Below are positions 26,065 to 34,292 of a DNA stretch of 36,550 bases, piece by piece. The translations under genes were made by a program, and so were the position numbers. Origin of the DNA: Betaproteobacteria bacterium UBA7395 (lineage in GTDB: Bacteria; Pseudomonadota; Gammaproteobacteria; Burkholderiales; Rhodocyclaceae); NCBI GenBank assembly GCA_002470165.1, contig DKNF01000044.1, forward strand, positions 1 through 36,550, read 5' to 3'. The notes under the pieces are model-generated. The model was not told where the DNA came from. It was given only the letters and a program-made list of their open reading frames with translations, and did no database searches. Numbering within the stretch: the stretch's first letter is position 1; each line of letters starts with the position of its first letter.

Positions 26065-27255
26065 ATGACTGGCAAAAAAACACTGCTGTTGCTACTGAAG
26101 AATCCGTTCTCGCCCCGGGATTACGAGCGGATGGGCATTGACGCGCTCAAACAGCGCTTCGAACTGTGGATCTTGGATTGCTCATCGTGGTTGATGCCGC
26201 AGACCGTGCGCCGGCGCAAGGTGCATCCGCCGATCTGCGATGAAGTGGTCCAGATAAACTCGCTGAAGGCGTTCCGGCAGTTTGTTGCAAAGACACCGGC
26301 CGGGGTGGCGATGGATTACGTCGGGCAGTTTTCCGCCCAGGCGATCATCATGTTCCATGTGTTGAAACGCGCCGGATTCAAGATTGCCGTCCTGGACAGC
26401 GGCTCCGTGGCCTCGCCGCAGGAATGGCGACGAGTGAGCCTGTCCTGGCAGGGCCTCGTCTATGCTTACAAGAGCCGGGTGTTGGCGCGTGCCATGAGCA
26501 AGCTGGGGCGCAGCTTACTGCTGCGGGCATTGCCGGATCAATCTCCGGATATTGCACTGGTGGCGGGTAGTTCTTGGCAGTCGAACCCGAGGTTTGTTAG
26601 TGCCAAAATTAAAATTCCGGCTCATTCATTTGATTACGAAAAATATCGTCGTGTCAACGCAGTCACATCTAACCAAAGTGCTTCTCAATGGGCTCTGTAT
26701 ATTGATCAATCTTTGCCATGTCACGAGGATGTTATTGAGCTTGGTTACACGCAGCCAGTGAGCTTCGAGCGTTTTTCTGTCGCGCTCAAACAGTTTTTTG
26801 ACCGGTTCGAGCAGGAAAGCGGCATGCCCGTGCGTATTGCGGCTTATCCTTCGGCAAGGAGCGATGCATACTACAAGGCAATGTTCGGCGACCGGGACGT
26901 GGTGTTCGGGCAAACAGCGGAACTGATCAAAGGGGCGGCCGTGGTGTTTGCGCATGCATCAACAGCGCTGTCTTTTGCCGTTCTCTGGCGCCGCCCCCTG
27001 GTTTTTCTGGTCAGCGAGGAGTTGCGCAACAGTTGGTATATGCCCTGGGTGCTGGCGCCGCAGCGGGTATTGCGGGCGCCTCTGGTCGATATCGACGAAG
27101 AGGCAGCCGGTTGTGTTGTTGCGAAAGAGGGGGTGGTCGTGGATGCGCTGAGCTATGAAGCGTACGAGAACACCTACTTGCGTTCTCCAGATGCGGATGA
27201 GGCAAGTTTGTGGGATATTCTCGCGAAGGCTGTTTTGGAGCACGGCCCTCGGTGA
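26065..27255 (+). CDS. unrecognised protein, possible GT-B-type glycosyltransferase
   Basis: 396 residues, no signal peptide and no membrane segment. The N-terminus is a short beta-strand (K-T-L-L-L-L-L-K-N-P-F). The C-terminal half holds V-R-I-A-A-Y-P-S-A-R-S-D-A-Y-Y and A-A-V-V-F-A-H-A-S-T-A-L-S-F-A-V-L-W-R-R-P, the latter resembling the donor-binding H-x-S/T segment of GT-B sialyl- or polysialyl-type transferases. The match is only in style, so no family is claimed. In a locus that makes a CMP-nonulosonate a transferase for it is expected, and this gene, next to the flippase, is one candidate. AAGGAAGA precedes the ATG. Bases about 26590-26760 are markedly A/T-rich compared with the rest. 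Confidence 0.55.
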   Translation: MTGKKTLLLLLKNPFSPRDYERMGIDALKQRFELWILDCSSWLMPQTVRRRKVHPPICDEVVQINSLKAFRQFVAKTPAGVAMDYVGQFSAQAIIMFHVLKRAGFKIAVLDSGSVASPQEWRRVSLSWQGLVYAYKSRVLARAMSKLGRSLLLRALPDQSPDIALVAGSSWQSNPRFVSAKIKIPAHSFDYEKYRRVNAVTSNQSASQWALYIDQSLPCHEDVIELGYTQPVSFERFSVALKQFFDRFEQESGMPVRIAAYPSARSDAYYKAMFGDRDVVFGQTAELIKGAAVVFAHASTALSFAVLWRRPLVFLVSEELRNSWYMPWVLAPQRVLRAPLVDIDEEAAGCVVAKEGVVVDALSYEAYENTYLRSPDADEASLWDILAKAVLEHGPR

Positions 27256-27337
27256 TTTTCCTGTCTGCACATTAATCGATTGTTTTTGATCGTTGGTCTT
27301 TAATTGTCATGTTTTACGGCATATCGTGGGGGTGTAA

Positions 27338-28033
27338 ATGAGTTTGATTAAATCCGCCCTCAAAGGCCTGGTGATGCCGCTGCTGTTCAGGTTCAGGTAT
27401 CCAACTTGCGTCGTTCATTATGGCGCTATTGTCGGGGCAGGATCCAAACTCGGGCGTTTCAACGTAATTTTTAAGGAGGCAATTATTATTGATTCGACTC
27501 TTGGCGATCATACCTATGTGCAGCAACGCACAACGGTCAGTAATGCTGATATCGGTAAATTCGGCTCAATTGCAGCAGGGGTTAGCATTGGTTTGTCTCA
27601 GCATGCAATGCAAGGTGTCAGTACGCATCCGTCGTTTTATCTGAAGAATACGCCTTTGGCCAAAACCTATTCTGATAGGGATTGTTTTGTCACTACCCAA
27701 AGAACGCTTGTTGGTCATGATGTCTGGATTGGGCAAAATGCAGTCATTATGTCCGGAGTAAAGCTTGGCACAGGCTGCGTGATTGCCGCCTGTGCCGTGG
27801 TGACGCGCGATGTCCCGGATTATGCTGTCGTCGCCGGGGTGCCGGCAAAAATAATCAAATATCGTTTTGATGAGCGTTTGCGTAGAGCACTGCTTGAAAG
27901 TCAGTGGTGGTGCATGCCGGAACCGTGGTTGGAGGAAAATCATGCCTTGTTCAGCGAGCCGGAACGGTTGTTGGAGGCATTGGAAAGGCATCGCAATGAT
28001 TCAAGGTTTGCTGATCAGGAAATCTGTGCATGA
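27338..28033 (+). CDS. CatB-like hexapeptide acyltransferase
   Basis: 231 residues, ATG after GGGGGTG. Hexapeptide repeats start at about residue 28 ([15 protein letters not shown]) and include [68 protein letters not shown] is the usual C-terminal coil set and tail of CatB/xenobiotic-type acetyltransferases. A likely catalytic His lies in [13 protein letters not shown]. It probably O-acetylates a sugar of the polysaccharide. The stop overlaps the next gene's ATG (ATGA). Confidence 0.85.
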   Translation: MSLIKSALKGLVMPLLFRFRYPTCVVHYGAIVGAGSKLGRFNVIFKEAIIIDSTLGDHTYVQQRTTVSNADIGKFGSIAAGVSIGLSQHAMQGVSTHPSFYLKNTPLAKTYSDRDCFVTTQRTLVGHDVWIGQNAVIMSGVKLGTGCVIAACAVVTRDVPDYAVVAGVPAKIIKYRFDERLRRALLESQWWCMPEPWLEENHALFSEPERLLEALERHRNDSRFADQEICA

Positions 28034-28947
28034 CGGAAAAAGCAATAACGAACGAACAGTGGCATGAAGATGAAAAAGTCTGGTGGAATAAGTATGGCCA
28101 CTACATGACCTTTCAGTGGACGCTCACTCCCGAACTCAATGAAGCCTTGCGCTCGGACATGAGGGATGACTACACCGATTTCCTGCATAAACCCTCGGGT
28201 TCCCTGCTGGACATTGGTTGTGGTGGCGGGTGGTTGTCGATGCATTTCGCGATGAAGGGAATGAACGTTCACGGTGTCGATCTATCCCAGGAACAGATCA
28301 ACGATGCCAATGTATTGAAGGAAAAACACTCACTGCAGAATGTTTCGTTCGAATGCTGCGACCTTGTCCAATGGGACTGCCAGAAATTCGAACAAGGTTT
28401 TGATAGTGTTTTTGTCAGCGCCTTTCTGCATCACGTTCCAGAGGATGAACTCCAGATCATTTTCGACAAGATCGCGTCGGTTCTCAAGCCGGGCGGCAGG
28501 GTTTATCTGTACGAGCCACTTTGTGAATCCGCGCCGGGGCAGGGAAGCCCGATTTCTCGTGGGGTTGATTTCCTTTACAAGGCTTTTGTGTACGTTTTTT
28601 CGACGCTCCTGCCCAAGCATCTCGGCTTATATAACGAGGAGTACATCCAGAATGTGGAGCGCGGTTACCAGATGTGCAGTCCGCACGAGCGCCCGGTTGA
28701 ACTCGATGTCCTCAAGAAATGCTGTCGCGACTCGTTCGATATAATCGAAGTCAAGGGTCGCCACTTGTTCAGTCTCGGCTTTGCAATGCATTCCATGGGT
28801 TTGAAAGAGACAGCCCGTGCCATTTACTCGAAGATTGCTGTCGTTCTTTATTGGGCTGACAAATGCGTTTTTCGACTATTTCGCTGGTCGGATTTTTCGC
28901 AACCCAAGAGATTCATCTTGTGCAGTGTCAAATTGAAGCGGAGATGA
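28030..28947 (+). CDS. class I SAM-dependent methyltransferase
   Basis: 305 residues. Motif [16 protein letters not shown], lies near residues 58-72, with N-V-H-G-V-D-L-S after it and the [13 protein letters not shown] strand further on. The C-terminal ~100 residues contain two hydrophobic stretches that might associate with the membrane. Coupled by ATGA overlap to the preceding acyltransferase and followed after 4 bases by another acyltransferase, so the three look like one modification module. Substrate unknown; sugar O-methylation is plausible. Confidence 0.82.
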   Translation: MTEKAITNEQWHEDEKVWWNKYGHYMTFQWTLTPELNEALRSDMRDDYTDFLHKPSGSLLDIGCGGGWLSMHFAMKGMNVHGVDLSQEQINDANVLKEKHSLQNVSFECCDLVQWDCQKFEQGFDSVFVSAFLHHVPEDELQIIFDKIASVLKPGGRVYLYEPLCESAPGQGSPISRGVDFLYKAFVYVFSTLLPKHLGLYNEEYIQNVERGYQMCSPHERPVELDVLKKCCRDSFDIIEVKGRHLFSLGFAMHSMGLKETARAIYSKIAVVLYWADKCVFRLFRWSDFSQPKRFILCSVKLKRR

Positions 28948-28951
28948 TGAT

Positions 28952-29587
28952 TTGTTGACGAAGATCATCTCCTTTTTGCGCGGCGCTTTGGGTGGGGCCA
29001 TTAGGCGCAGGGAAATGCAGAAGATTGCCGCTCAGGTCAAGATCGGGAAATGTACCTATGGTATTAATCCAAAGACGTTCCTGATTTTCAAAGATTCTGA
29101 CAGGGTTCAGGTTGGAAATTTCTGCAGTTTTGCGTACGGCGTCAAGGTGATCGCCAGCGGTGAGCATAACTACGGAGCGGTTTCCAGCTTCCCGTTCTAC
29201 GCTCATTTGATGAATCGAGGGGGCGAGAAGGATACTTTCAGTAAAGGGGAGGTCCGCATTGGCAATGATGTATGGATTGGTGCCAGGGCGACTATCCTTT
29301 CCGGGGTCACCATTGGCGATGGTGCCGTTGTGGCGGCCGGGGCAGTGGTCGCAAAGGATGTTCCTCCTTATGCCATCGTCGCTGGAGTTCCCGCGCGTGT
29401 GATCAAATACCGGTTTTCCGAGGAAACAATCAGCCGGTTATTGGCCATCAAATGGTGGGATTGGGAGATTGATCATATAAAAGCCAATGTGGATGATTTC
29501 TACATGGGCGTTGATGAATTTGTTGAAAAATTTTCCAGACATGATCCTGATCTTCCGGTGATGTCTGGCAAGACGGAAAATCCATAA
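28952..29587 (+). CDS. CatB-like hexapeptide acyltransferase
   Basis: 211 residues, TTG start 8 bases after GGAG. The beta-helix includes [15 protein letters not shown], then a loop with G-E-H-N-Y (probable catalytic His), then [58 protein letters not shown]. This is the chloramphenicol/xenobiotic acetyltransferase-like subfamily. It is related in layout to the acyltransferase two genes upstream but only modestly similar, so it is not a recent duplicate. A role in O- or N-acetylation of the polysaccharide is likely. Confidence 0.85.
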   Translation: MLTKIISFLRGALGGAIRRREMQKIAAQVKIGKCTYGINPKTFLIFKDSDRVQVGNFCSFAYGVKVIASGEHNYGAVSSFPFYAHLMNRGGEKDTFSKGEVRIGNDVWIGARATILSGVTIGDGAVVAAGAVVAKDVPPYAIVAGVPARVIKYRFSEETISRLLAIKWWDWEIDHIKANVDDFYMGVDEFVEKFSRHDPDLPVMSGKTENP

Positions 29588-29591
29588 TTTC

Positions 29592-30737
29592 ATGAAAAAA
29601 ATTCTAATCACCGGGGGGAGCGGTTTCATCGGATCGCGTCTGGTCTTGCGCCTGCTGGCCGCCGGGCATGAGGTCAGGGTGCTGGACGCCCTGATTCCGC
29701 AGATTCATGGCGACGATCCCGAAGCTTCGCCCTTGTACCAGTCGATCAAGGGCAAGGTTGATTTCCACCGCGGTTGCATCACGGATCGTTCCCTGCTGGC
29801 CCGTTGCCTGCACGGGGTCGATGCGGTCGTGCATCTGGCGGCGGAAACCGGGACCGGGCAGTCGATGTACGAAATCCAGCGCTATGTCGACGTCAATGTC
29901 GGCGGCACCGGGATTTTGCTCGACTTGCTGGCCAACACCCAGCACCAAGTGCGCAAGCTCGTGGTGGCTTCTTCACGGGCCATCTATGGCGAGGGCAAGT
30001 ACCGTTGCGCCACGCATGGCGTGGTCTATCCCGAGCAGCGGACGGCCGAGGACATGGAGCAGGGCCTGTTTTCCCCGCGCTGCCCGGTTTGCGGCGCCTT
30101 CGTCGAGGTCGAGGCCACCGACGAGAGCACGCCGGCCAAGCCGTCTTCGATTTACGGCATCACCAAGCTGAATCAGGAGCAAATGGTTCTCACCGTTGGC
30201 CGCGCGCTCGGCATTCCGTCGCTGGCCTTCCGCTACCAGAACGTCTATGGCCCGGGGCAGTCGCTGTCGAATCCGTACACGGGCATCCTGTCGATCTTCT
30301 CGACCCGGATCAGGAATGGCAAGTCGATCAACATCTTCGAGGACGGTCGCGAAAGCCGCGACTTCGTCTTCGTCGATGACGTCGTCGCGGCGACGATGCT
30401 CGGGGTCGAGCATGAGGGCTGGGTGAATGACGTGTTCAACGTCGGTTCCGGGGTACCGACCGACGTCAATGCGATCGTCCGCATGTTGCAGGCGGCGTTC
30501 GGCAAACAGGTACCAGCCGCTGTGTCCGGGCAGTTCAGGCTGGGCGACATCCGCCACAATTTTGCCGATCTGGGCAAGATCGAGCGGGTGCTCGGTTTTG
30601 TCCCCCGCGTCGGCATCGAGCAGGGGATCTCGCGTTTCGTCGACTGGGTCAGGGAACAGCAGGGCGGCAAGGATGCCTACGAGGAAAGCCTGCGCGAACT
30701 CGCGGAAAAAGGGCTGTTCAAGGGGAACGCATCGTGA
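29592..30737 (+). CDS. NAD-dependent epimerase/dehydratase with a Cys/His insertion
   Basis: Extended SDR, 381 residues. TGGSGFIGSRL at 7-17 binds NAD, Ser128/129 and Tyr188-x-x-x-Lys192 (S-S-I-Y-G-I-T-K) are catalytic, and RYQNVYGPGQ follows. Between the catalytic Ser and Tyr lies an insertion (about 137-172) with Cys139, His142, Cys164 and Cys167 (C-P-V-C-G), which looks like a zinc-binding knuckle. Epimerases with this insertion include enzymes I recall annotated as dTDP-L-rhamnose 4-epimerase (6-deoxytalose synthesis), which would suit the dTDP genes upstream, but I cannot verify this. Codons are again GC-rich. Its stop overlaps the next GTG start. Confidence 0.8.
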   Translation: MKKILITGGSGFIGSRLVLRLLAAGHEVRVLDALIPQIHGDDPEASPLYQSIKGKVDFHRGCITDRSLLARCLHGVDAVVHLAAETGTGQSMYEIQRYVDVNVGGTGILLDLLANTQHQVRKLVVASSRAIYGEGKYRCATHGVVYPEQRTAEDMEQGLFSPRCPVCGAFVEVEATDESTPAKPSSIYGITKLNQEQMVLTVGRALGIPSLAFRYQNVYGPGQSLSNPYTGILSIFSTRIRNGKSINIFEDGRESRDFVFVDDVVAATMLGVEHEGWVNDVFNVGSGVPTDVNAIVRMLQAAFGKQVPAAVSGQFRLGDIRHNFADLGKIERVLGFVPRVGIEQGISRFVDWVREQQGGKDAYEESLRELAEKGLFKGNAS

Positions 30738-31711
30738 CCCCGGGCCTGGTCAGCATCGTTGTCGCCAGCTACAACCACGCCGAGTATCTGGTCGAGCGCA
30801 TGCAGTCCCTGCTGGCGCAGACCTATCCGGCAATCGAAATCCTGGTCATCGACGACTGTTCTCCCGATAACAGCGTCGAGATACTCAAAACCTTCCAGAC
30901 CGATCCCCGGGTGCGCCTGATTGTCCGGGAGGTCAACGGCGGCTGGGTGGCGGTCAGCAATCAGGGCGCCGAGCTGGCCAGCGGCGAATACCTGTTGTAC
31001 GCCAATTGCGACGATGCCTGCGAGCCGGAGATGGTGAGCAAGCTGGTCGAAGCCATACAGAAAAATCCGTCGGCCGGCGTGGCCTTTTGTCGCAGCCTGA
31101 TGGTCGATGCCTCGGGCAAGGTTCTGGGCGACGACTATGCCGGCCGGGAGCCCGCGTTCAAGGCGCGTTGCGCCGGCGATACCCTGATTTCCGGGCGGGA
31201 AATGTCGCGTTTCCTGCTGCACTCCTGTGTCATGCCCAACCTGAGCTCGGTGCTCATGCGCAAGTCCGAGTTCCTCGCGGCCGGCGGTTTCTCCGGGCAG
31301 TACAAGGCGAACAGCGACTGGGACCTGTTCTTCCGTCTGGCCGAGCGCTGCGACGTGGCCTATGTCGCCGCGCCGCTGAATCATTTCCGTCAGCACGAGA
31401 CCACCGTTCGCAGCCAGACGAAATCGCAGGTCACCTACGAGGAGTTTTTCCGCTTGCTGCTCGGCGAGATACGCCGTCTCGATCTGAGCTTTTTCGAGCG
31501 CTGCAAGTACCGGACGCGGGTCATGGCCTTGTGGGGGCATCACCTGCTGACGCAGCCCATGCATGGCTTGCGCAATTTCCCCTACCACTTGGGGCGGGTG
31601 CTGGCGCTCGATCCGCCGGCCGTCCTGTTCTTCCCCGTGGCGGTTGTCGAGCATGCGCTGAGCAAGGTCGCCGGGGTGCTGGGCCGAGCTTTCCGCTCGT
31701 CGGATCGTTGA
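30734..31711 (+). CDS. family 2 glycosyltransferase
   Basis: 325 residues, GTG start in a GTGA overlap with the epimerase. The GT-A fold is seen as V-S-I-V-V-A-S-Y-N-H-A-E-Y-L, then L-V-I-D-D-C-S-P-D-N-S and the metal/nucleotide-binding N-C-D-D-A-C. SDWDLFFRLAE is the conserved acceptor-side region. The C-terminal ~80 residues are helical and hydrophobic near the end. It transfers one sugar to the growing lipid-linked repeat unit on the cytoplasmic face; the donor cannot be predicted. Confidence 0.92.
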   Translation: MTPGLVSIVVASYNHAEYLVERMQSLLAQTYPAIEILVIDDCSPDNSVEILKTFQTDPRVRLIVREVNGGWVAVSNQGAELASGEYLLYANCDDACEPEMVSKLVEAIQKNPSAGVAFCRSLMVDASGKVLGDDYAGREPAFKARCAGDTLISGREMSRFLLHSCVMPNLSSVLMRKSEFLAAGGFSGQYKANSDWDLFFRLAERCDVAYVAAPLNHFRQHETTVRSQTKSQVTYEEFFRLLLGEIRRLDLSFFERCKYRTRVMALWGHHLLTQPMHGLRNFPYHLGRVLALDPPAVLFFPVAVVEHALSKVAGVLGRAFRSSDR

Positions 31712-31722
31712 CCGGCGGGACC

Positions 31723-33489
31723 ATGGGTGCGCCTTCCCGCTTGATCGGCAAGATCAGAAAAACGCTCGCCGACTATTCGCTGCGGCGCTATCTGCGCTAT
31801 GCCGTTCAGCCGTGGCATTGGCCCTTGCTGGCCGAAATGCGGCGTCGGAAAGCCCGGGAAATCGCCTTGTTCGGAGAACAGTTGGCCAGCGCGATTAACG
31901 GCCTCGCCTACGAGGATGTTGTGGCGCGCCATGTCTTCCGTCCCTGGCTGGCCTGCGCGCCCGTTGCCTGTCCGGCGCCGGCCGCTTCGCCACCGATCTC
32001 CCTGCCGTCCGATCCCGAACTGCGGATGCGTGTCGATCGTCTCGGCTGGGTCCTGGAGCAGGCCGTTGACAGTCTTCCTCAGGCCTGGGGCGGCGTCGCC
32101 GAATGGCTCAAGTCCCGGGAAACGGCGCCGGATGTCTGTAGCGATGCCTATACGCGTGCCGAGCGAATCGCCAACCTGGTCATGCTGTGCAGCCTGGGCG
32201 ACCCGCCGGGCGAGTTGGGGGAGTGCGTCAGGCAACTGATCCGTCGCGATGCCGAGGGGTTGCTTGGGCAGATCGAATACCACGGCGAACTGAACACCAA
32301 CAACCATGTGCTGAACGATGCACGGGCCCTGCTGATCGCCGGCGTGTTCCTGGGCGAGGGGCGTTTTTACCGCGGCGGACGCTTCATCTTCGAGCACCAG
32401 CTATTCCGGCATGTCGGCCCCGACGGCCTGCTGCGCGAGGCCTCGTCGCATTACCAGCTGGTGATCACCCGCTGGCTGCTCGAAGTCGCCTGCGTTTTCC
32501 GGCTGCAGGACTGGACCTTGTTCGAGCGCTTCCGCCCGGTGTTCGAGCAATCGCTGGCGGTCTGCCAGGCGATGTTCGAACTCGGCCGCGGACAAGGGCA
32601 TATGGCGTTGATTGGTGACATCTCGCCGGACTTTCCGCCGGATTTCTATCGTGGCTTGCCGGCGCTGGGACGGCGCCTGTTCGCCGGTGAAAACCCGCCT
32701 GAATACGGGGCGCAACCGGGGGCTTCGTTCTGGCAGAAATATTTCGGCGCCGCCGCCGGTTCGCCGACGGGCGACTGGCTGGCCGGGAACGGGAGTTGGG
32801 CCAGTCTGAACCGCGACGGCTGGCGCCTGTTGCTGCATGCAGATACCGCGGTGACCGATCCGCGGGCGACGCACGGTCATCATGACCTGTTCTCCTTCGA
32901 CCTGTCCTGCGACGGCCTGCCGCTGATCGTCGATCCGGGGCGGCGCAACTACGCGCTGGCGCGCGACGCGCAGGGCGCCGGCATTCTGGAGGAGTGGCAC
33001 AACACCTTCATGCTCGATGGCGTCCGCACCGGGTTTTACCCGCGTGGTTACATGCCCGCGGCCTGGCTGGAAAGCTTCCGGTCCTGTCCGGCGGTCGTTC
33101 GCGACGGCGATGCCCTGCGCGTTGCCCTGCGCGACAAGTTGCCCACGGGCGTCGCCCTGATGGAACGCAGCTTTGCTTCAGAACCTGAAGGTGGCATGCG
33201 CATCGTGTCGACCCTGCTCGCGTCCGATGCGCAGCCGCGTTCGCTGCGACTGGTCCTGCATCTCGCCGGCGAGGTCGAGGTCGGGCCGCAAGGCGCGCGT
33301 ATCGCCCACGGCAGCGCGCGCTTCTTCCTCACCTGGCACAATCTTCCCGAACCGACGGTACAGGCGGCAGAGCGCTATGTCGCCTACGAACAGCCCGAAC
33401 CCTGCCGGCGCCTTGAGTGGCTGGTGCCGGTTGCCGCCCCCCGTTGGGAAGCGGTGTTCTCCATTTCCAGAGAAGAATGTCTGCAATGA
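31723..33489 (+). CDS. heparinase II/III-family protein
   Basis: 588 residues. An N-terminal all-helical (alpha/alpha toroid) region to about 330 contains the N-T-N-N-H substrate-binding stretch. The C-terminal beta-sandwich carries T-H-G-H-H-D-L-F-S-F at about 383-392 and L-P-L-I-V-D-P-G-R-R-N-Y, the core signature of heparinase II/III lyases. No signal peptide is present, unlike secreted lyases. Homologues in polysaccharide clusters usually have no proven activity; trimming, editing or epimerase-like action on an uronic-acid glycan is possible. The ATG at 31723 is 11 bases after the previous stop and follows GGCGGGA; the frame is open far upstream but as a shadow of the transferase. Confidence 0.87.
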   Translation: MGAPSRLIGKIRKTLADYSLRRYLRYAVQPWHWPLLAEMRRRKAREIALFGEQLASAINGLAYEDVVARHVFRPWLACAPVACPAPAASPPISLPSDPELRMRVDRLGWVLEQAVDSLPQAWGGVAEWLKSRETAPDVCSDAYTRAERIANLVMLCSLGDPPGELGECVRQLIRRDAEGLLGQIEYHGELNTNNHVLNDARALLIAGVFLGEGRFYRGGRFIFEHQLFRHVGPDGLLREASSHYQLVITRWLLEVACVFRLQDWTLFERFRPVFEQSLAVCQAMFELGRGQGHMALIGDISPDFPPDFYRGLPALGRRLFAGENPPEYGAQPGASFWQKYFGAAAGSPTGDWLAGNGSWASLNRDGWRLLLHADTAVTDPRATHGHHDLFSFDLSCDGLPLIVDPGRRNYALARDAQGAGILEEWHNTFMLDGVRTGFYPRGYMPAAWLESFRSCPAVVRDGDALRVALRDKLPTGVALMERSFASEPEGGMRIVSTLLASDAQPRSLRLVLHLAGEVEVGPQGARIAHGSARFFLTWHNLPEPTVQAAERYVAYEQPEPCRRLEWLVPVAAPRWEAVFSISREECLQ

Positions 33490-34289
33490 TTGCTGTGATT
33501 ACGACGGTCAGGAATGGTCTGCCATTCCTGGAAGAAAACCTGGTTTCAGTAGCCGCGCAGGGCGTCAGCGAGCACGTTCACGTGGTGGTGGACGACGGCT
33601 CGACCGACGGCACGGCAGCCTGGCTGACGGCCAACTGGCAGACGCGTGTCGAACTGATCCTGTCCCAACCGGTAGGACGCGGCCGGGCCCTGAACATCGG
33701 CTGGCGGGCGGTGGAAGCGGAGTTCGTCGCCATCCTGGACGCCGACGATGCCGCATCGCCGGTATGGCTGCAGGAAATGCTCAAGGTCATGCGGGCGCAT
33801 CCGCAGATCGACGTGCTCGGCTGTCGCGGGGTGATGGCCAGGGAGCACGTCGAGGACACGCCCAGCGACGATGCCGTGCCGGAGATTCTGCCGGCCGACC
33901 GCTTCCTGATGATGAACCCGGTTCATCACTCGGGCGTGCTGATCCGGCGCCAGGCGCTTGCCAAGGTGAATGGCTACGATGAATCGCGCAAGAGCCTGTT
34001 CGATTATGCCCTGTGGGTGGCGCTCCTGGAGTCGGGGGCGTGCATCGCCAACCTCGACCGGGGCTATATTTTCCGGCGCATCCATGACCGTCAGCATTTC
34101 GAAAGCCGCAAACGCATCGCCTACCTGAAGGGCTGTTTCGGCCTGCGGCGGCGGGTTTCCGCCAGCCTGCTCGGCGGGCGCGGGCGCCTGATTCCCTATC
34201 TGACCTTCGTCTATGGCTTGCTGCCGCAGGATCTCAGGCATTGGGTCCGCTACTGGCGACGTTACGGCAATACGGCCCGGGGGGAATGA
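33486..34289 (+). CDS. family 2 glycosyltransferase
   Basis: 267 residues with A-V-I-T-T-V-R-N-G-L-P-F-L, V-V-V-D-D-G-S-T-D-G-T and A-I-L-D-A-D-D-A, the standard GT-A donor-binding set. A C-terminal segment with F-D-Y-A-L-W-V-A-L holds the acceptor region. ATG 33486 overlaps the heparinase stop (ATGA) and has AGAAG 10 bases upstream; ATG 33477 is in frame but too close to it. A strong hairpin (33509-33530) lies in codons 8-15. It follows the heparinase and precedes asnB by 3 bases, so the three are one operon. Confidence 0.9.
   Translation: MIAVITTVRNGLPFLEENLVSVAAQGVSEHVHVVVDDGSTDGTAAWLTANWQTRVELILSQPVGRGRALNIGWRAVEAEFVAILDADDAASPVWLQEMLKVMRAHPQIDVLGCRGVMAREHVEDTPSDDAVPEILPADRFLMMNPVHHSGVLIRRQALAKVNGYDESRKSLFDYALWVALLESGACIANLDRGYIFRRIHDRQHFESRKRIAYLKGCFGLRRRVSASLLGGRGRLIPYLTFVYGLLPQDLRHWVRYWRRYGNTARGE
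33509..33530 (+). promoter_or_regulatory. hairpin early in the glycosyltransferase reading frame
   Basis: CAGGAATGG, loop TCTG, CCATTCCTG: a perfect 9-base-pair stem with a 4-base loop, extendable by one T-G pair, starting 23 bases after the start codon. It is inside coding sequence and could slow initiation or early elongation; it may also be chance. Confidence 0.4.
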
Positions 34290-34292
34290 CAG

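Noticed and set aside
27338..29587. The two CatB-like acyltransferases as a recent tandem duplication
   Set aside because: Apart from the shared beta-helix end (DVP-x-YA-VAGVPA-IKYRF) their sequences and lengths differ widely, so they are separate family members and not a recent copy.
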